From Komagataeibacter xylinus (GTDB lineage Bacteria > Pseudomonadota > Alphaproteobacteria > Acetobacterales > Acetobacteraceae): a stretch of DNA of 64,000 nt. Both the position numbers and the translations under genes were made by a program. Location of the stretch: contig NZ_JARWSK010000004.1 of the NCBI RefSeq assembly GCF_031081985.1, positions 398,187 through 462,186 of the forward strand. Reading direction: 5' to 3'. Below the pieces are notes generated by a model that had not been told where the DNA came from, ran no database searches, and saw nothing but the letters and a program-made list of their open reading frames with translations. Shown piece by piece: positions 22,750 through 33,316 of this stretch; position 1 is the first letter of the stretch, and the number at the start of each line of letters is the position of its first letter.

Positions 22750-24075
22750 ATGTTGCAAGACAAGGACCGCATCTTCACCAACCTGTATGGCCAGGGTGAC
22801 TGGACGCTGGCCGGTGCCCGCGCCCGGGGCGACTGGGATGGCACGGCGGAAATTCTCGCCCGTGGGCGCGATGCCATCATCGGCGAGATGAAGGCATCCG
22901 GCCTGCGCGGGCGGGGTGGGGCTGGCTTTCCCACCGGGGTCAAGTGGTCGTTCATGCCGCGCAAGAATGACGGGCGGCCGCATTACCTTGTCATCAACGG
23001 CGATGAATCCGAACCCGGTACCTGCAAGGACCGCGAGATCCTGCGCCACGATCCGCACAAGCTGGTGGAGAGTGCGCTGATCGCCTCCTTCGCCATGGGG
23101 GCGCATGCGGCCTATATCTACATTCGTGGCGAGTTCTACAACGAGGCCATGCACCTCCAGCACGCCATTGACGAGGCGTACGAGGCGGGCCTTATCGGCA
23201 GGAACGCCTGCGGCTCGGGCTGGGATTTCGATTTCTACATCCATCGCGGCGCGGGTGCATATATATGCGGCGAGGAAACGGCCCTGCTCGAAAGCCTTGA
23301 GGGCAAGAAGGGCCAGCCGCGCATGAAGCCACCTTTCCCCGCCGCCATGGGCCTGTATGGCTGCCCCACCACGGTCAATAACGTGGAGAGCATTGCGGTT
23401 TCCGCCACCATCCTGCGGCGCGGGGCGGCATGGTTTGCGGGGCTGGGGCGGCCCAATAACGCGGGCAGCAAGCTCATGGCCATCTCGGGCCACGTCAACA
23501 CGCCGTGCGTGTTTGAAGAAGAGCTGGGCGTGCCGATGCGCGAGATCATTGAAAAGCATGGCGGTGGCGTGCGTGGCGGGTGGGACAACCTGCTGGCCGT
23601 CATTCCCGGTGGCTGCTCGGTGCCCATGCTGCCGCGCGATGTGTGCGAGAGCGTGCTGATGGATTACGACAGCCTGCGTGCCGAAGGCTCCGGCCTTGGC
23701 ACGGGCTGCATGATCGTGATGGACAAATCCACCGACATCATCGCGGCCATCGCCCGGTTCTCGAAATTCTTCAAGCATGAAAGCTGTGGCCAGTGCACGC
23801 CGTGCCGCGAGGGCACGGGCTGGATGATGCGCATCATGGAACGCATGGTGGAAGGCCGCGCCGAGATCGAGGAAATCGACATGCTCGAGCAGGTCACCCG
23901 CCAGGTGGAAGGTCACACCATCTGCGCGCTGGGCGATGCGGCGGCGTGGCCCATACAGGGGCTGATCCGCCGGTTCCGCCCGGTGATGGAGGAACGCATC
24001 CACGCCTACAAGGCGGCGCATGGCGGCGGCCGACCGGTGCAGGTGCCCACCGGCCTTGTTGAAGCGGCGGAGTAG
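22750..24075 (+). CDS. nuoF: NADH-quinone oxidoreductase subunit F
   Basis: NuoF (51-kDa subunit) binds NADH and FMN and takes the hydride. The 441-residue protein has the NADH/FMN motif [16 protein letters not shown] (about residues 52-67), the FMN segment [16 protein letters not shown] and the [4Fe-4S] motif [15 protein letters not shown]. It starts five bases after nuoE. Confidence 0.97.
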   Translation: MLQDKDRIFTNLYGQGDWTLAGARARGDWDGTAEILARGRDAIIGEMKASGLRGRGGAGFPTGVKWSFMPRKNDGRPHYLVINGDESEPGTCKDREILRHDPHKLVESALIASFAMGAHAAYIYIRGEFYNEAMHLQHAIDEAYEAGLIGRNACGSGWDFDFYIHRGAGAYICGEETALLESLEGKKGQPRMKPPFPAAMGLYGCPTTVNNVESIAVSATILRRGAAWFAGLGRPNNAGSKLMAISGHVNTPCVFEEELGVPMREIIEKHGGGVRGGWDNLLAVIPGGCSVPMLPRDVCESVLMDYDSLRAEGSGLGTGCMIVMDKSTDIIAAIARFSKFFKHESCGQCTPCREGTGWMMRIMERMVEGRAEIEEIDMLEQVTRQVEGHTICALGDAAAWPIQGLIRRFRPVMEERIHAYKAAHGGGRPVQVPTGLVEAAE

Positions 24076-24080
24076 GAACA

Positions 24081-26147
24081 GTGGTCAAAGTAACCGTTGA
24101 CGGTATTGTGGTGGATGTAGCCCCCGGTTCTTCCGCGCTGCAGGCATGCGAGGCGGCGGGCAAGGAAATACCGCGCTTTTGCTACCATGAGCGGCTGTCG
24201 GTCGCGGGTAACTGCCGCATGTGCCTTGTTGAAGTATCCGGCGGGCGCAAGCCGGTGGCCTCATGCGGCTTTCCCATCGCCAATGGCATGCAGATATTTA
24301 CCGACACCGAAGTGGTGCGCCGCGCCCGCCGGGCGGTGATGGAGTTCCTGCTCATCAATCACCCGCTTGACTGCCCCATCTGCGATCAGGGCGGCGAGTG
24401 CGACCTGCAGGACCAGGCCTTCGGCTACGGGGCGGATCATTCGCGCTACCGCGAGAACAAGCGCGCGGTGACCGACAAGTATCTCGGCCCGCTGGTCAAG
24501 ACGGTGATGACACGCTGCATCCAGTGCACGCGCTGCATCCGCTTTTCCACTGAGGTGGCGGGTGTTCAGGAACTCGGTGGCGTATCACGTGGCGAGAACC
24601 TCGAGATCACCAATTATGTCGAGAAGGCGCTGACATCCGAACTGTCAGGCAACCTGATTGATATCTGCCCCGTTGGCGCGCTGACCTCGCAGCCCTACGC
24701 CTTCAGTGCCCGCCCGTGGGAGCTGAAACGCACGGACTCCATTGATGTGTGCGATGCGGTGGGCACCAACATCGTCATGCAGGCCCGCGGGGCGTCGGTG
24801 CTGCGCATCGTGCCGCGCATCAATGATGAAGTGAACGAGGAATGGCTGGCCGACAAGGGGCGCTTCGTGGTCGATGGCTTCCGCCGCCGCAGGCTTGACC
24901 GGCCCTGGGTGCGGGTGGAGGGCAAACTCCAGCCCGCAAGCTGGGCGGATGCGTTCTCGCTCATTGCAACGCGCCTCAAGGGCGTGCCGGGTGCCCGCAT
25001 TGGCGCGATTGCCGGTGACATGTGCGACGCCGAGAGCCTGATGGCGCTGAAAGACCTGATGGGCATGCTCGGCTCGCCCAATATCGACTGCCGTCAGGAC
25101 GGCGCGCGTTACGATACATCGCGCCGTGACTTCTATACTTTCAATACTGGTATTGCCGGCATTGACGAGGCGGATGCGCTGCTGATCGTAGGCTCCATCC
25201 CCCGGCAGGAAGCCCCGGTGCTCAATGCCCGCATCCGCAGGCGGTTTGTCGATGCGGGACGCGGCAAATTTTCCATCGCCATGATCGGCGCGCCCAATGC
25301 CGATCCGACCTACACGGCAGACGTGCTGGGCGAGGGGCCGGACACGCTGGCCAAACTCGCGGCAGGCGAACTGCCTTTTGCCGAGGTGCTGGCCAACGCC
25401 AAGAACCCCATGATTATCGTGGGCCACGGCGCACTGACCCGCCCCGACGGGCAGGCCATTGCAAAGGCGTGCTGGGACCTGGCGGTGCAGGCGGGCGCCA
25501 TCCGCCCCGACTGGCACGGCTTCAACGTGCTGCACACGGCGGCCAGCCGCATGGCGGGCCTTGACCTTGGCCTCGTGCCCGGCCCGCAGGGGCGTGACGT
25601 GGCGGGCATGCTGAAGGGTGGCGTGGACGTGCTGTGGCTGATGGGTGCTGATGAGTTCGCGGTGCATGACATCGGGCCGGACACGTTTGTCATCTATCAG
25701 GGCCACCATGGCGATGCCGGTGCCGCGCGGGCGGATGTGATCCTGCCCGGCGTGCTCTATGCCGAAAAGCCGGGCACCTACACCAATACCGAAGGCCGCG
25801 TGCAACGCGCCTTTCGCGCGGTCATGCCGCCGGGCGATGCGCGTGAGGACTGGCGCATCCTGCGTGCCTTCTCGGAGGTGGCGGGCCGCAAGCTGCCCTA
25901 TGACACGATCGAGGCCCTGCGCACGCGCATGGCACAGGCACACCCGGCCTACGGGCAGGCGGAGCATGCCCGCCCTGGTGCAGCGGATACGACCGCTCCC
26001 CAGGCCGGCAGCGTGACGGTGGCGGCAACGCCCTTTCACCCGGTCATCGCCGATTATTACCTGACCCATGCCGTGTGCCGCGCAAGCCCGACCATGGAAA
26101 CCTGTTCGGGGATTTACGTGCGCCCCGCAACCGAGGCGGCGGAGTAG
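24081..26147 (+). CDS. nuoG: NADH-quinone oxidoreductase subunit G
   Basis: NuoG (75-kDa subunit) carries several Fe-S clusters between FMN and NuoI. The 688-residue protein has the N-terminal [2Fe-2S] domain (ending [10 protein letters not shown]), the His-Cys motif [18 protein letters not shown], the second [4Fe-4S] motif [12 protein letters not shown], then a molybdopterin-oxidoreductase-like domain lacking cofactor function. The start is GTG at 24081. Confidence 0.96.
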   Translation: MVKVTVDGIVVDVAPGSSALQACEAAGKEIPRFCYHERLSVAGNCRMCLVEVSGGRKPVASCGFPIANGMQIFTDTEVVRRARRAVMEFLLINHPLDCPICDQGGECDLQDQAFGYGADHSRYRENKRAVTDKYLGPLVKTVMTRCIQCTRCIRFSTEVAGVQELGGVSRGENLEITNYVEKALTSELSGNLIDICPVGALTSQPYAFSARPWELKRTDSIDVCDAVGTNIVMQARGASVLRIVPRINDEVNEEWLADKGRFVVDGFRRRRLDRPWVRVEGKLQPASWADAFSLIATRLKGVPGARIGAIAGDMCDAESLMALKDLMGMLGSPNIDCRQDGARYDTSRRDFYTFNTGIAGIDEADALLIVGSIPRQEAPVLNARIRRRFVDAGRGKFSIAMIGAPNADPTYTADVLGEGPDTLAKLAAGELPFAEVLANAKNPMIIVGHGALTRPDGQAIAKACWDLAVQAGAIRPDWHGFNVLHTAASRMAGLDLGLVPGPQGRDVAGMLKGGVDVLWLMGADEFAVHDIGPDTFVIYQGHHGDAGAARADVILPGVLYAEKPGTYTNTEGRVQRAFRAVMPPGDAREDWRILRAFSEVAGRKLPYDTIEALRTRMAQAHPAYGQAEHARPGAADTTAPQAGSVTVAATPFHPVIADYYLTHAVCRASPTMETCSGIYVRPATEAAE

Positions 26148-26151
26148 GGAC

Positions 26152-27174
26152 ATGGCGGATTTCTTCTTTCACACCACGCTTGGCCAGCTTCTGCTGATCG
26201 TGCTCGAATCCCTTGCGGTGCTCGTGCCGCTGCTGCTGGGCGTGGCCTACCTTACGCTGGCCGAGCGCAAGGTCATGGCCGCGATGCAGTTGCGCAAGGG
26301 GCCGAACGTGAACGGCCCGTTCGGCGTGCTGCAGGCCTTTGCCGATGCCATCAAGATGCTGACCAAGGAGACGGTCATCCCGTCTGGCGCCAACCGGATG
26401 CTGTTCCTGTTTGCGCCCTTCCTCACCTTCTCGCTGGCCATGATCGCGTGGGCGGTCATTCCCACCGGCAACGGGCTGGCCATTGCCAACATCAATGTGG
26501 GCATCCTCTACCTGCTGGCCATCTCGTCGCTCGGTGTCTACGGCATGCTGATTGCGGGCTGGGCGTCGAACTCCAAATACGCCTTTCTCGGCGGGCTGCG
26601 CTCGGCGGCGCAGATGGTGTCGTATGAGGTGTCCATCGGGCTGGTGATCGTGTCGGTGCTGCTGGCTGTGGGCAGCCTCAACCTCAACGACATCGTGCTG
26701 GCGCAGCGCCATGTGTGGTTCTGCCTGCCCATGTTCCCGATGTTCATCGTGTTCTTCATCTCGGCGCTGGCCGAGACCAACCGCGCGCCGTTTGACCTGC
26801 CCGAGGGCGAGAGCGAACTGGTGGCAGGCTTCTTTGTGGAATATTCGGCGCTCGCCTTTGGCCTGTTCTTCCTGGGTGAATACGCGAACATGTTCCTCAT
26901 GTCCGGCATGGTCAGCATCCTGTTCCTGGGTGGCTGGCTGCCGCCGCTGGCGATTGCACCCTTTACATGGATACCGGGGCCTTTGTGGCTGATCGCCAAG
27001 ATCCTGTTCTGCCTGTTCGTGTTCATCTGGGTGCGCGCGACATTTCCCCGCTACCGCTACGACCAGTTGATGCGACTGGGCTGGAAGGTGTTCCTGCCGT
27101 TCTCGCTGGCGTGGATGGTGCTGACCGCGGGGTTCCTGATGGTAACGGGCCTTCTGCCCGGAGGAGCAGGCTGA
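26152..27174 (+). CDS. nuoH: NADH-quinone oxidoreductase subunit H
   Basis: NuoH is the eight-helix membrane subunit that links the quinone chamber to the proton pumps. The 340-residue product shows [23 protein letters not shown] (residues about 38-60, cut here in my reading only) and the loop [20 protein letters not shown]. The ATG at 26152 follows the nuoG stop by four bases. Its stop TGA shares one base with the nuoI ATG. Confidence 0.96.
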   Translation: MADFFFHTTLGQLLLIVLESLAVLVPLLLGVAYLTLAERKVMAAMQLRKGPNVNGPFGVLQAFADAIKMLTKETVIPSGANRMLFLFAPFLTFSLAMIAWAVIPTGNGLAIANINVGILYLLAISSLGVYGMLIAGWASNSKYAFLGGLRSAAQMVSYEVSIGLVIVSVLLAVGSLNLNDIVLAQRHVWFCLPMFPMFIVFFISALAETNRAPFDLPEGESELVAGFFVEYSALAFGLFFLGEYANMFLMSGMVSILFLGGWLPPLAIAPFTWIPGPLWLIAKILFCLFVFIWVRATFPRYRYDQLMRLGWKVFLPFSLAWMVLTAGFLMVTGLLPGGAG

Positions 27175-27662
27175 TGAATGCGTTAACCAAAGCCGCCCGC
27201 TCCATGCTGCTCGCCGAGCTTGCGGCAGGCATGGGGGCAACGCTGAAGGCGTTTTTCAAGCCCAAGGCCACGATCAACTACCCCTACGAAAAAGGTGTGC
27301 TTTCGCCGCGCTTCCGGGGCGAGCATGCGCTGCGCCGCTATCCCAATGGGGAGGAACGCTGCATTGCGTGCAAGCTGTGCGAGGCGACATGCCCCGCCGA
27401 GGCGATCACCATCGAGGCCGAACCGCGCGATGACGGCTCGCGCCGCACCACGCGCTACGACATCGACATGACCAAATGCATCTATTGCGGCCTGTGCGAG
27501 GAAGCCTGCCCGGTGGATGCGATTGTCGAAGGGCCGAATTATGAGTTCGCGACCGAAACCCGCGAAGAACTGATGTACGACAAGGACAAGCTGCTGGCCA
27601 ATGGCGACCGCTGGGAAAGCGTGCTGGCCCGCAGGCTCGAGCTTGATGCCCCGTACCGCTGA
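27174..27662 (+). CDS. nuoI: NADH-quinone oxidoreductase subunit I
   Basis: NuoI holds clusters N6a and N6b. Both [4Fe-4S] motifs are complete: [12 protein letters not shown] and [12 protein letters not shown]. The 162-residue length is standard. Translation is probably coupled to nuoH through the TGATG overlap. Confidence 0.97.
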   Translation: MNALTKAARSMLLAELAAGMGATLKAFFKPKATINYPYEKGVLSPRFRGEHALRRYPNGEERCIACKLCEATCPAEAITIEAEPRDDGSRRTTRYDIDMTKCIYCGLCEEACPVDAIVEGPNYEFATETREELMYDKDKLLANGDRWESVLARRLELDAPYR

Positions 27663-27720
27663 ACGTGCATGGCCGCCCCGGCCCATGCCGGGAAAGCCTT
27701 GCCAGCAGGAGGAAACATCC

Positions 27721-27744
27721 ATGCGGCAGGAAACCTACCCATGA
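27721..27744 (+). CDS. Possible seven-codon leader ORF before nuoJ
   Basis: ATG-CGG-CAG-GAA-ACC-TAC-CCA-TGA follows a strong GGAGG site. Its stop TGA overlaps the nuoJ ATG. It could couple translation into nuoJ, or the arrangement may be chance, because AGGAAA inside it could serve as the nuoJ ribosome binding site. No peptide function is implied. Confidence 0.3.
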   Translation: MRQETYP

Positions 27745-28514
27745 TGACCCAGATTGTCTTTTACGTTTTTGCTGCGGTTCTGGTCCTGTCCGCCACCATG
27801 GTGGTGAGCGCGCGCAACCCCGTGCATTCGGTGCTGTTCCTGATCCTCGCCTTCTTCAACGCAGCCGGGCTGTTCCTCATTGCAGGGGCCGAGTTCCTGG
27901 CGATGACGCTGGTCATTGTCTATGTGGGCGCGGTGGCGGTCCTTTTCCTGTTCGTGGTCATGATGCTGGATGTCAACTTCACGCAGATGCGTGAAAGCGT
28001 GCAGCGTTACGCGCCCATTGGTGGGGTTGTGGGTGGCGTGCTGCTGGTTGAACTGCTCATGGCGTTCATGCACTGGCGCGCGGCAACCAATATCGGGCAG
28101 ATCGCGCATCTCGTGCCCTCGTCACCCACGCGCACCAACACGGCGGCGCTGGGTGATGTGATCTACACCCACTACATCTTCCTGTTCCAGGCCTGCGCGC
28201 TGGTGCTGCTCGTGGCCATGATCGGGGCGATCGTGCTCACCCTGCGCGAGCGGCCTACAGGACGGCGGCAGAACATCGACCGCCAGCACGACCGCACGGT
28301 GGCGGATTCACTTGAAATGCTGCAGGTGCCGCTTGGCGCGGGCGTTGATGCGCAGGGCGGCTTCCTGCGTCCGCATGAGAGCTACGACATCGCCGCCGTG
28401 CCCGGCACCTATGGCACCGAGGCCTGGCGCGTGGCCGAAGCACGCGAAGCAGCCGGCAACGCGCTGGTGGTGACGACGCCTGCGACTGGCACGAAAGGAG
28501 AGGGCGATGAATAG
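27741..28514 (+). CDS. nuoJ: NADH-quinone oxidoreductase subunit J
   Basis: NuoJ is a five-helix membrane subunit whose third helix helps couple quinone chemistry to pumping. The 257-residue product has the conserved [19 protein letters not shown] segment (about residues 52-70). After the last helix it has a soluble tail of some 80 residues, longer than in E. coli NuoJ. ATG codons at 27741 and 27744 are both possible; the open frame from 27669 is not supported. Its end overlaps nuoK by eight bases. Confidence 0.95.
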   Translation: MMTQIVFYVFAAVLVLSATMVVSARNPVHSVLFLILAFFNAAGLFLIAGAEFLAMTLVIVYVGAVAVLFLFVVMMLDVNFTQMRESVQRYAPIGGVVGGVLLVELLMAFMHWRAATNIGQIAHLVPSSPTRTNTAALGDVIYTHYIFLFQACALVLLVAMIGAIVLTLRERPTGRRQNIDRQHDRTVADSLEMLQVPLGAGVDAQGGFLRPHESYDIAAVPGTYGTEAWRVAEAREAAGNALVVTTPATGTKGEGDE

Positions 28515-28830
28515 CCCGATTGAGGCCATTGGCCTGACACCCTACCTCAGCATTGGCGCGATTTTGCTGGTGCTTGGCGTGTTCGGCATTTTTCTCAACC
28601 GCAAGAACGTCATCATCATCCTGATGTCGATCGAGCTGATCCTGCTTTCGGCCAACATCAATTTCGTGGCGTTCTCGGCTGCGACCGGCGACCTGTCGGG
28701 GCAGGTGATGACCCTGTTCGTGCTGACCATCGCGGCGGCGGAATCCGCCATCGGGTTGGCCATTGTCACGGTGTATTTCCGTAATCGCGGCTCGATCGAA
28801 GTCGACGATATCACGATGATGAAGGGGTAA
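28507..28830 (+). CDS. nuoK: NADH-quinone oxidoreductase subunit K
   Basis: NuoK is a three-helix membrane subunit related to MnhC/MrpC. The 107-residue product shows the conserved [20 protein letters not shown] segment and a later [10 protein letters not shown] segment, both with the family glutamates. The ATG at 28507 lies inside the end of nuoJ after GGAGAGGG. Confidence 0.96.
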   Translation: MNSPIEAIGLTPYLSIGAILLVLGVFGIFLNRKNVIIILMSIELILLSANINFVAFSAATGDLSGQVMTLFVLTIAAAESAIGLAIVTVYFRNRGSIEVDDITMMKG

Positions 28831-28835
28831 GGGAC

Positions 28836-30773
28836 ATGCAGGCGGCATCCTTCCTGTTTGAAGTCGCGGTCTTCGCGCCCCTGATCGGGTTTCTCATCGC
28901 CGGTGGCTTTGGCCGCCTGATGGGCGACAGTGCTGCGCGGTTCACCACCATTGCCCTCATGCTGTGCGCGGCGCTGTCCGCCATTGGCGTGCTGGGCTTC
29001 GAGATGGGAGGCGTGAACCCGATTGTCGTGCCGGTTGCCGACTGGATCCATGCGGCAGGCTTTACGGCCGACTGGCAGTTACGCATGGACATGCTCTCGG
29101 TCAGCGTGGTGGCCATGGTCACGACCGTGTCGCTGCTGGTGCATGTGTACAGCGTGGGCTACATGGCGGATGAGAAGCAGGCGGTCTGCCGCTTCTTCGC
29201 CTATCTCTCGCTGTTTACCTTCGCCATGCTCATGCTGGTCACGTCCGACAACCTGCTCCAGCTCTTCTTCGGCTGGGAAGGGGTGGGGCTCGCGAGCTAC
29301 CTGCTGATCGGCTACTGGTATGACCGCCCTGCGGCATGTGCTGCCGCCATCAAGGCGTTCGTGGTCAACCGCATTGCCGACCTGTTCTTCCTTGTCGGCA
29401 TCTCGCTCATCTACATCCGGCTGGGCAGCGTGTCGTATGATGCGATCTTTGCCGCCATTCCGTACCACATGCATGACACGTTCCAGCTTTTCGGCACGCA
29501 TCCGCTGCTGGAGGTGATCGCGACCCTGCTGTTCATTGGCGCCATGGGCAAGTCGGCGCAACTGTTCCTGCATACCTGGCTGCCTGATGCGATGGAGGGG
29601 CCAACCCCGGTTTCCGCCCTGATCCACGCGGCCACCATGGTCACGGCGGGGGTGTTCCTGATGGTGCGCATGTCGCCGCTGGTGGAACTCGCACCCGTAA
29701 CGCGCGACCTGATTATCCTGATTGGTGGCACCACCAGTTTCTTTGCCGCAACCGTTGGGCTGGTGCAGCCCGACATCAAGCGCACCATTGCCTATTCCAC
29801 CTGCTCGCAGCTTGGCTACATGTTCGTGGCCGTTGGCGTGGGGGCGTATCAGGCCTCGATGTTCCACCTCACCACGCATGCCTTCTTCAAGGCGCTTCTG
29901 TTCCTTGGGGCTGGCTGCGTGATCCATGCCGTGCATGACGAGCAGGACATGTTCCGCATGGGCGGGCTGTGGCGCAAGATTCCCTATACCTACGCCGCCA
30001 TGTGGATCGGCAGCCTCGCACTGGCCGGTATCTTCCCGTTTGCGGGGTATTGGTCGAAAGATGCCATTCTGGAAGCCGCATGGATGTCAGGTTCCTCCAT
30101 GGGGCATTATGGCTGGGTCATGGGCTGCATCACCGCGTTCCTGACTGCGCTGTATAGCTGGCGGCTGATCTTCCTCGTGTTTCATGGCAAACCGCGTGAC
30201 GTGCACCTGCATGAGGGCGCGCATGAAAGCCCGCCTTCCATGATGGTGCCGCTTGTGGTGCTGTCGGTCGGCGCCGTGCTGGCAGGCGTTGTGCTGGCGC
30301 CGTTCTATGTGGGTGCCAACCAAGCCGGGTTCTGGGGCGAGGCGATTGCCAGCCTGCCGGGGCATGACATCATGGAGCGCCTTGAGCAGACCCCGGGCCT
30401 GATTGCGCTGGTGCCGACCTTCGCTGCCATTGCGGGCATTGCGGTGGCCTATCTGTGCTACATGGCAAGCCCCGGCATTCCGGCCACGCTGGCGCGCAGC
30501 CTGCGCCCGCTTTACCTGTTCCTGCTCAACAAATGGTACTTTGATGAGGTGTACGATGCCGTGTTCGTGCGCCCCTACCGCGCGCTGGCGCGGCTGTTGT
30601 GGAAGGGCGCTGACGAAGGCGTTGTCGAAGCGATACCCGAAGGGCTGGCCAGGCTGACCGCAGGCACCGCAGGCCAGGCCGTGCGGGTGCAGACCGGGTC
30701 GATGGCGGTCTATGCCTTTTCCATGCTGATCGGGCTGGTGGTGCTGCTGACCACCATCCTGTTCGCCAGCTAA
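28836..30773 (+). CDS. nuoL: NADH-quinone oxidoreductase subunit L
   Basis: NuoL is the distal antiporter-like proton pump with the long lateral helix. The 645-residue length is normal. Key features are FFGWEGVGLASYLLIGYW (pump glutamate in helix 5), the LHTWLPDAMEGPTPVSALIHAATMV segment and the C-terminal LLNKWYFDEVYDAVFVRPYR. Both ends are complete. The next gene is nuoN, not nuoM. Confidence 0.97.
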   Translation: MQAASFLFEVAVFAPLIGFLIAGGFGRLMGDSAARFTTIALMLCAALSAIGVLGFEMGGVNPIVVPVADWIHAAGFTADWQLRMDMLSVSVVAMVTTVSLLVHVYSVGYMADEKQAVCRFFAYLSLFTFAMLMLVTSDNLLQLFFGWEGVGLASYLLIGYWYDRPAACAAAIKAFVVNRIADLFFLVGISLIYIRLGSVSYDAIFAAIPYHMHDTFQLFGTHPLLEVIATLLFIGAMGKSAQLFLHTWLPDAMEGPTPVSALIHAATMVTAGVFLMVRMSPLVELAPVTRDLIILIGGTTSFFAATVGLVQPDIKRTIAYSTCSQLGYMFVAVGVGAYQASMFHLTTHAFFKALLFLGAGCVIHAVHDEQDMFRMGGLWRKIPYTYAAMWIGSLALAGIFPFAGYWSKDAILEAAWMSGSSMGHYGWVMGCITAFLTALYSWRLIFLVFHGKPRDVHLHEGAHESPPSMMVPLVVLSVGAVLAGVVLAPFYVGANQAGFWGEAIASLPGHDIMERLEQTPGLIALVPTFAAIAGIAVAYLCYMASPGIPATLARSLRPLYLFLLNKWYFDEVYDAVFVRPYRALARLLWKGADEGVVEAIPEGLARLTAGTAGQAVRVQTGSMAVYAFSMLIGLVVLLTTILFAS

Positions 30774-30798
30774 CCCCAAGGATGTCAGGGCCAAACCA

Positions 30799-32223
30799 AT
30801 GAACTGGACACTTGCTCTGCCCGAAATCGTGCTGGCCCTGTCCGGGCTGGTCATCCTGCTGGCCGGGGTGATGCAAAAGCGCGGTCAGGCTTTCTTTTCA
30901 TGCACCATGATGACGCTGTTCGCCTTGGTGGTGACGGCGGCCCTCGTGGTGCTCTCGCCCGATGGCACGGGTTACAGCCATGTCTTCATCAATGATGGCT
31001 TTGCGCGTTTCATGAAGGTGCTGGCGCTGGCGGGGGCGGCACTCTCGCTGGTGCTGGGTATTGGCTATGCGCGCGAGATGGAAATCGACAAATTCGAGTT
31101 TCCCGTGCTGGTGCTGTTCTCGACCCTTGGCGCCATGATTATGGCCTCATCGGGCAACCTCATGACGCTGTTCGTGGGGCTCGAACTCTCTTCGCTGTCC
31201 ATCTACATCCTGTGCGCCTTTGCGCGTGATCAGGTGACGGCGGCGGAGGCGGGGCTGAAATACTTCGTGCTCGGCTCGCTGGCCTCGGGCATCCTGCTTT
31301 ATGGCATCTCGCTGGCCTACGGCTTTGCTGGCACGCTGGATTATGCCGGGTTGCAGCAGGCGGTGCGCGGCAGCGCCGTGCTGCCGGCGGGGCTTATGGT
31401 GGGCATCGTGTTCGTGCTGGTGGGGCTGTGCTTCAAGCTGTCCATGGTGCCGTTCCATATGTGGACGCCCGATGTGTACCAGGGTGCGCCCACCTCGGTC
31501 ACCGCCTACATGGCGGGTGCCCCCAAGATTGCAGCATTCGCCGTGCTGCTGCGGGTGATGGCGGGGCCGTTCGGCTCCATGGCGCACCAGTGGCAACTGC
31601 TGATCGAGGTGGTCTCGGCGGCGTCGATGGTGTTTGGCGCGCTTGCGGCCATTCCGCAGGGCAACATCAAGCGGCTCATGGCGTATTCCTCCATCGGGCA
31701 TATGGGCTACGCCATGATCGGCCTTGCGGCGGGCACGGCGGAGGGCACGCGCGGCACGCTGGTCTATCTGGTGACGTATCTGTTCATGAACGTGGGCGCG
31801 TTCGCGGGCATCGTGGCCATGCGGCGCAAGGGCCGCGCGGTCAGCCGCATCAGCGACCTTGCGGGGCTGGGCCGCAGCGACCCCGGCATGGCGCTGGCCA
31901 TGGCGGTGTTCATGTTCTCCATGGCGGGCGCACCGCCGCTGGCGGGCTTCTTTGGCAAGCTCATGGTGTTCTATGCCGCGATCAACGCGCAGCTTTACGG
32001 GCTGGCGGCCATCGGTATCATCAGTAGCGTGATCGGGGCGTATTATTATATACGCATCGTCAAGATCATGTTTTTCGATGCCGCCGCCCCGGCGCTGGAC
32101 CGTGCGCCGGTTTCGGTCTCGTTCGTGTCCGTCGGCATGGGGCTGGTCACGGTGTTCTTCATCGTGGCCCTCGGCCCGGTTGCTACGGCGGCACAGGCGG
32201 CGGCTGCTGCATTGTTCAGGTAG
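30799..32223 (+). CDS. nuoN: NADH-quinone oxidoreductase subunit N
   Basis: NuoN is the antiporter-like pump closest to NuoK. The 474-residue protein has the NuoN-specific segments LFVGLELSSLSIYILCAF, GLKYFVLGSLASGILLYG and FKLSMVPFHMWTPDVYQGAP, and lacks the NuoM pattern LPDAHVEAPT. It is complete at both ends. It lies 25 bases after nuoL, where nuoM would normally be, and three bases before birA. Confidence 0.95.
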   Translation: MNWTLALPEIVLALSGLVILLAGVMQKRGQAFFSCTMMTLFALVVTAALVVLSPDGTGYSHVFINDGFARFMKVLALAGAALSLVLGIGYAREMEIDKFEFPVLVLFSTLGAMIMASSGNLMTLFVGLELSSLSIYILCAFARDQVTAAEAGLKYFVLGSLASGILLYGISLAYGFAGTLDYAGLQQAVRGSAVLPAGLMVGIVFVLVGLCFKLSMVPFHMWTPDVYQGAPTSVTAYMAGAPKIAAFAVLLRVMAGPFGSMAHQWQLLIEVVSAASMVFGALAAIPQGNIKRLMAYSSIGHMGYAMIGLAAGTAEGTRGTLVYLVTYLFMNVGAFAGIVAMRRKGRAVSRISDLAGLGRSDPGMALAMAVFMFSMAGAPPLAGFFGKLMVFYAAINAQLYGLAAIGIISSVIGAYYYIRIVKIMFFDAAAPALDRAPVSVSFVSVGMGLVTVFFIVALGPVATAAQAAAAALFR

Positions 32224-32226
32224 TTC

Positions 32227-33018
32227 ATGACCCATAGCCCCTCAGCTTTCCGCACCATGAGCATTCCCCGCAGCGGGGGGCGCACATGGCCGTTGCAGGT
32301 GCATGACAGGCTCGGCTCCACATCCGACCTGTGCAAGGACATGCTGGCGGCAGGCGACGGGCAGGACGGGCTTGCGGTGCTGGCCCTTGAACAGACAGCC
32401 GGGCGCGGCAGCCGGGGGCGCGAATGGCGTGATCCGGGCGGCAATCTGGCGCTGTCGGTCATGCTGGTGGGGCAGGGGGCGGTGGTGCCGGTGGGGGCGT
32501 GGCCGTTTATTGCAGGGCTTGCGCTATATGATGCCGTGGCGGGCTTCCTGCCTGAACCGGGCGCGTTGGAACTCAAATGGCCCAATGACCTGCTGCTGCA
32601 CGGACGCAAGATGGCGGGCATCCTCATCGAGACGGGGGCGGCTGAGGCAGGCCCGTGGCAGGTGATCGGCATGGGGGCCAACCTTGCCGCCGCCCCGCGC
32701 ATAGAAGGCCGTGAACTGGCCTGCCTGGCGGAATGTGGCGTTGCGGTCAGCCCGACCGACATGGCGCGCGCCATTTTGCGCGCCCTCGATACATGGCTGG
32801 AATGCCATGCGGCGCAGGGGTTTGGCGCTATACGCGCGGCGTGGCTTGCGCGGGCGCACCCGCCGGGCACCAGGCTGCGTGTGGTGGCGGGCAACCAGGC
32901 TTTCAGTGGCACGTTTGCCGGGCTGGCGGATGACGGAATCCTGCTGCTCGACACCCCCGCAGGCCCCCGGCAGGTGGTGACGGGCGAGGTGCTGATGGCG
33001 GGTGGCAGGCAAGAATAA
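32227..33018 (+). CDS. birA: Biotin-[acetyl-CoA-carboxylase] ligase
   Basis: This enzyme makes biotinyl-AMP and attaches biotin to carboxyl carrier proteins. The 263-residue product shows the ligase motif AGRGSRGREW (about residue 58) and LKWPNDLLL with KMAGILIE. It has no N-terminal helix-turn-helix, so it is the group I, non-repressor type. It starts three bases after nuoN. birA at the end of the nuo operon is common in Alphaproteobacteria. Confidence 0.94.
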   Translation: MTHSPSAFRTMSIPRSGGRTWPLQVHDRLGSTSDLCKDMLAAGDGQDGLAVLALEQTAGRGSRGREWRDPGGNLALSVMLVGQGAVVPVGAWPFIAGLALYDAVAGFLPEPGALELKWPNDLLLHGRKMAGILIETGAAEAGPWQVIGMGANLAAAPRIEGRELACLAECGVAVSPTDMARAILRALDTWLECHAAQGFGAIRAAWLARAHPPGTRLRVVAGNQAFSGTFAGLADDGILLLDTPAGPRQVVTGEVLMAGGRQE

Positions 33019-33316
33019 TCCGCCCCGATTGCGGAAAGAGATTTAAGTCAGGGGGATTACATGATAATCCCTTGCAGGAATTCATCGTGCGTCGTTTTGT
33101 TTCGGTGCGGTGTCGAACGCCATTTTCCGGGCGGGAAATGCGCTGGTTCCACCGCCTGCTTCAGGCCGCGCACACTGCCAGCGACTGGCGAGAGAACAGG
33201 ATCTTGGCCCTGATCGGGCTGACAACAGGACAGGCAAACCGGCACGGAACAGGCGTTCCGGGCCCTTTCTTCAAACGCATCTTCCAACCCATGATATCTT
33301 GTAACAGGACCTTTTA
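33019..33316. other. Intergenic region between birA and rnj
   Basis: 298 bases with no supported gene. A frame at 33072-33317 has no recognisable domain. In related genomes a type III pantothenate kinase gene (coaX) often lies between birA and rnj; nothing like it is here. The rnj ribosome binding site (AGGACC) is at its end. Confidence 0.5.
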
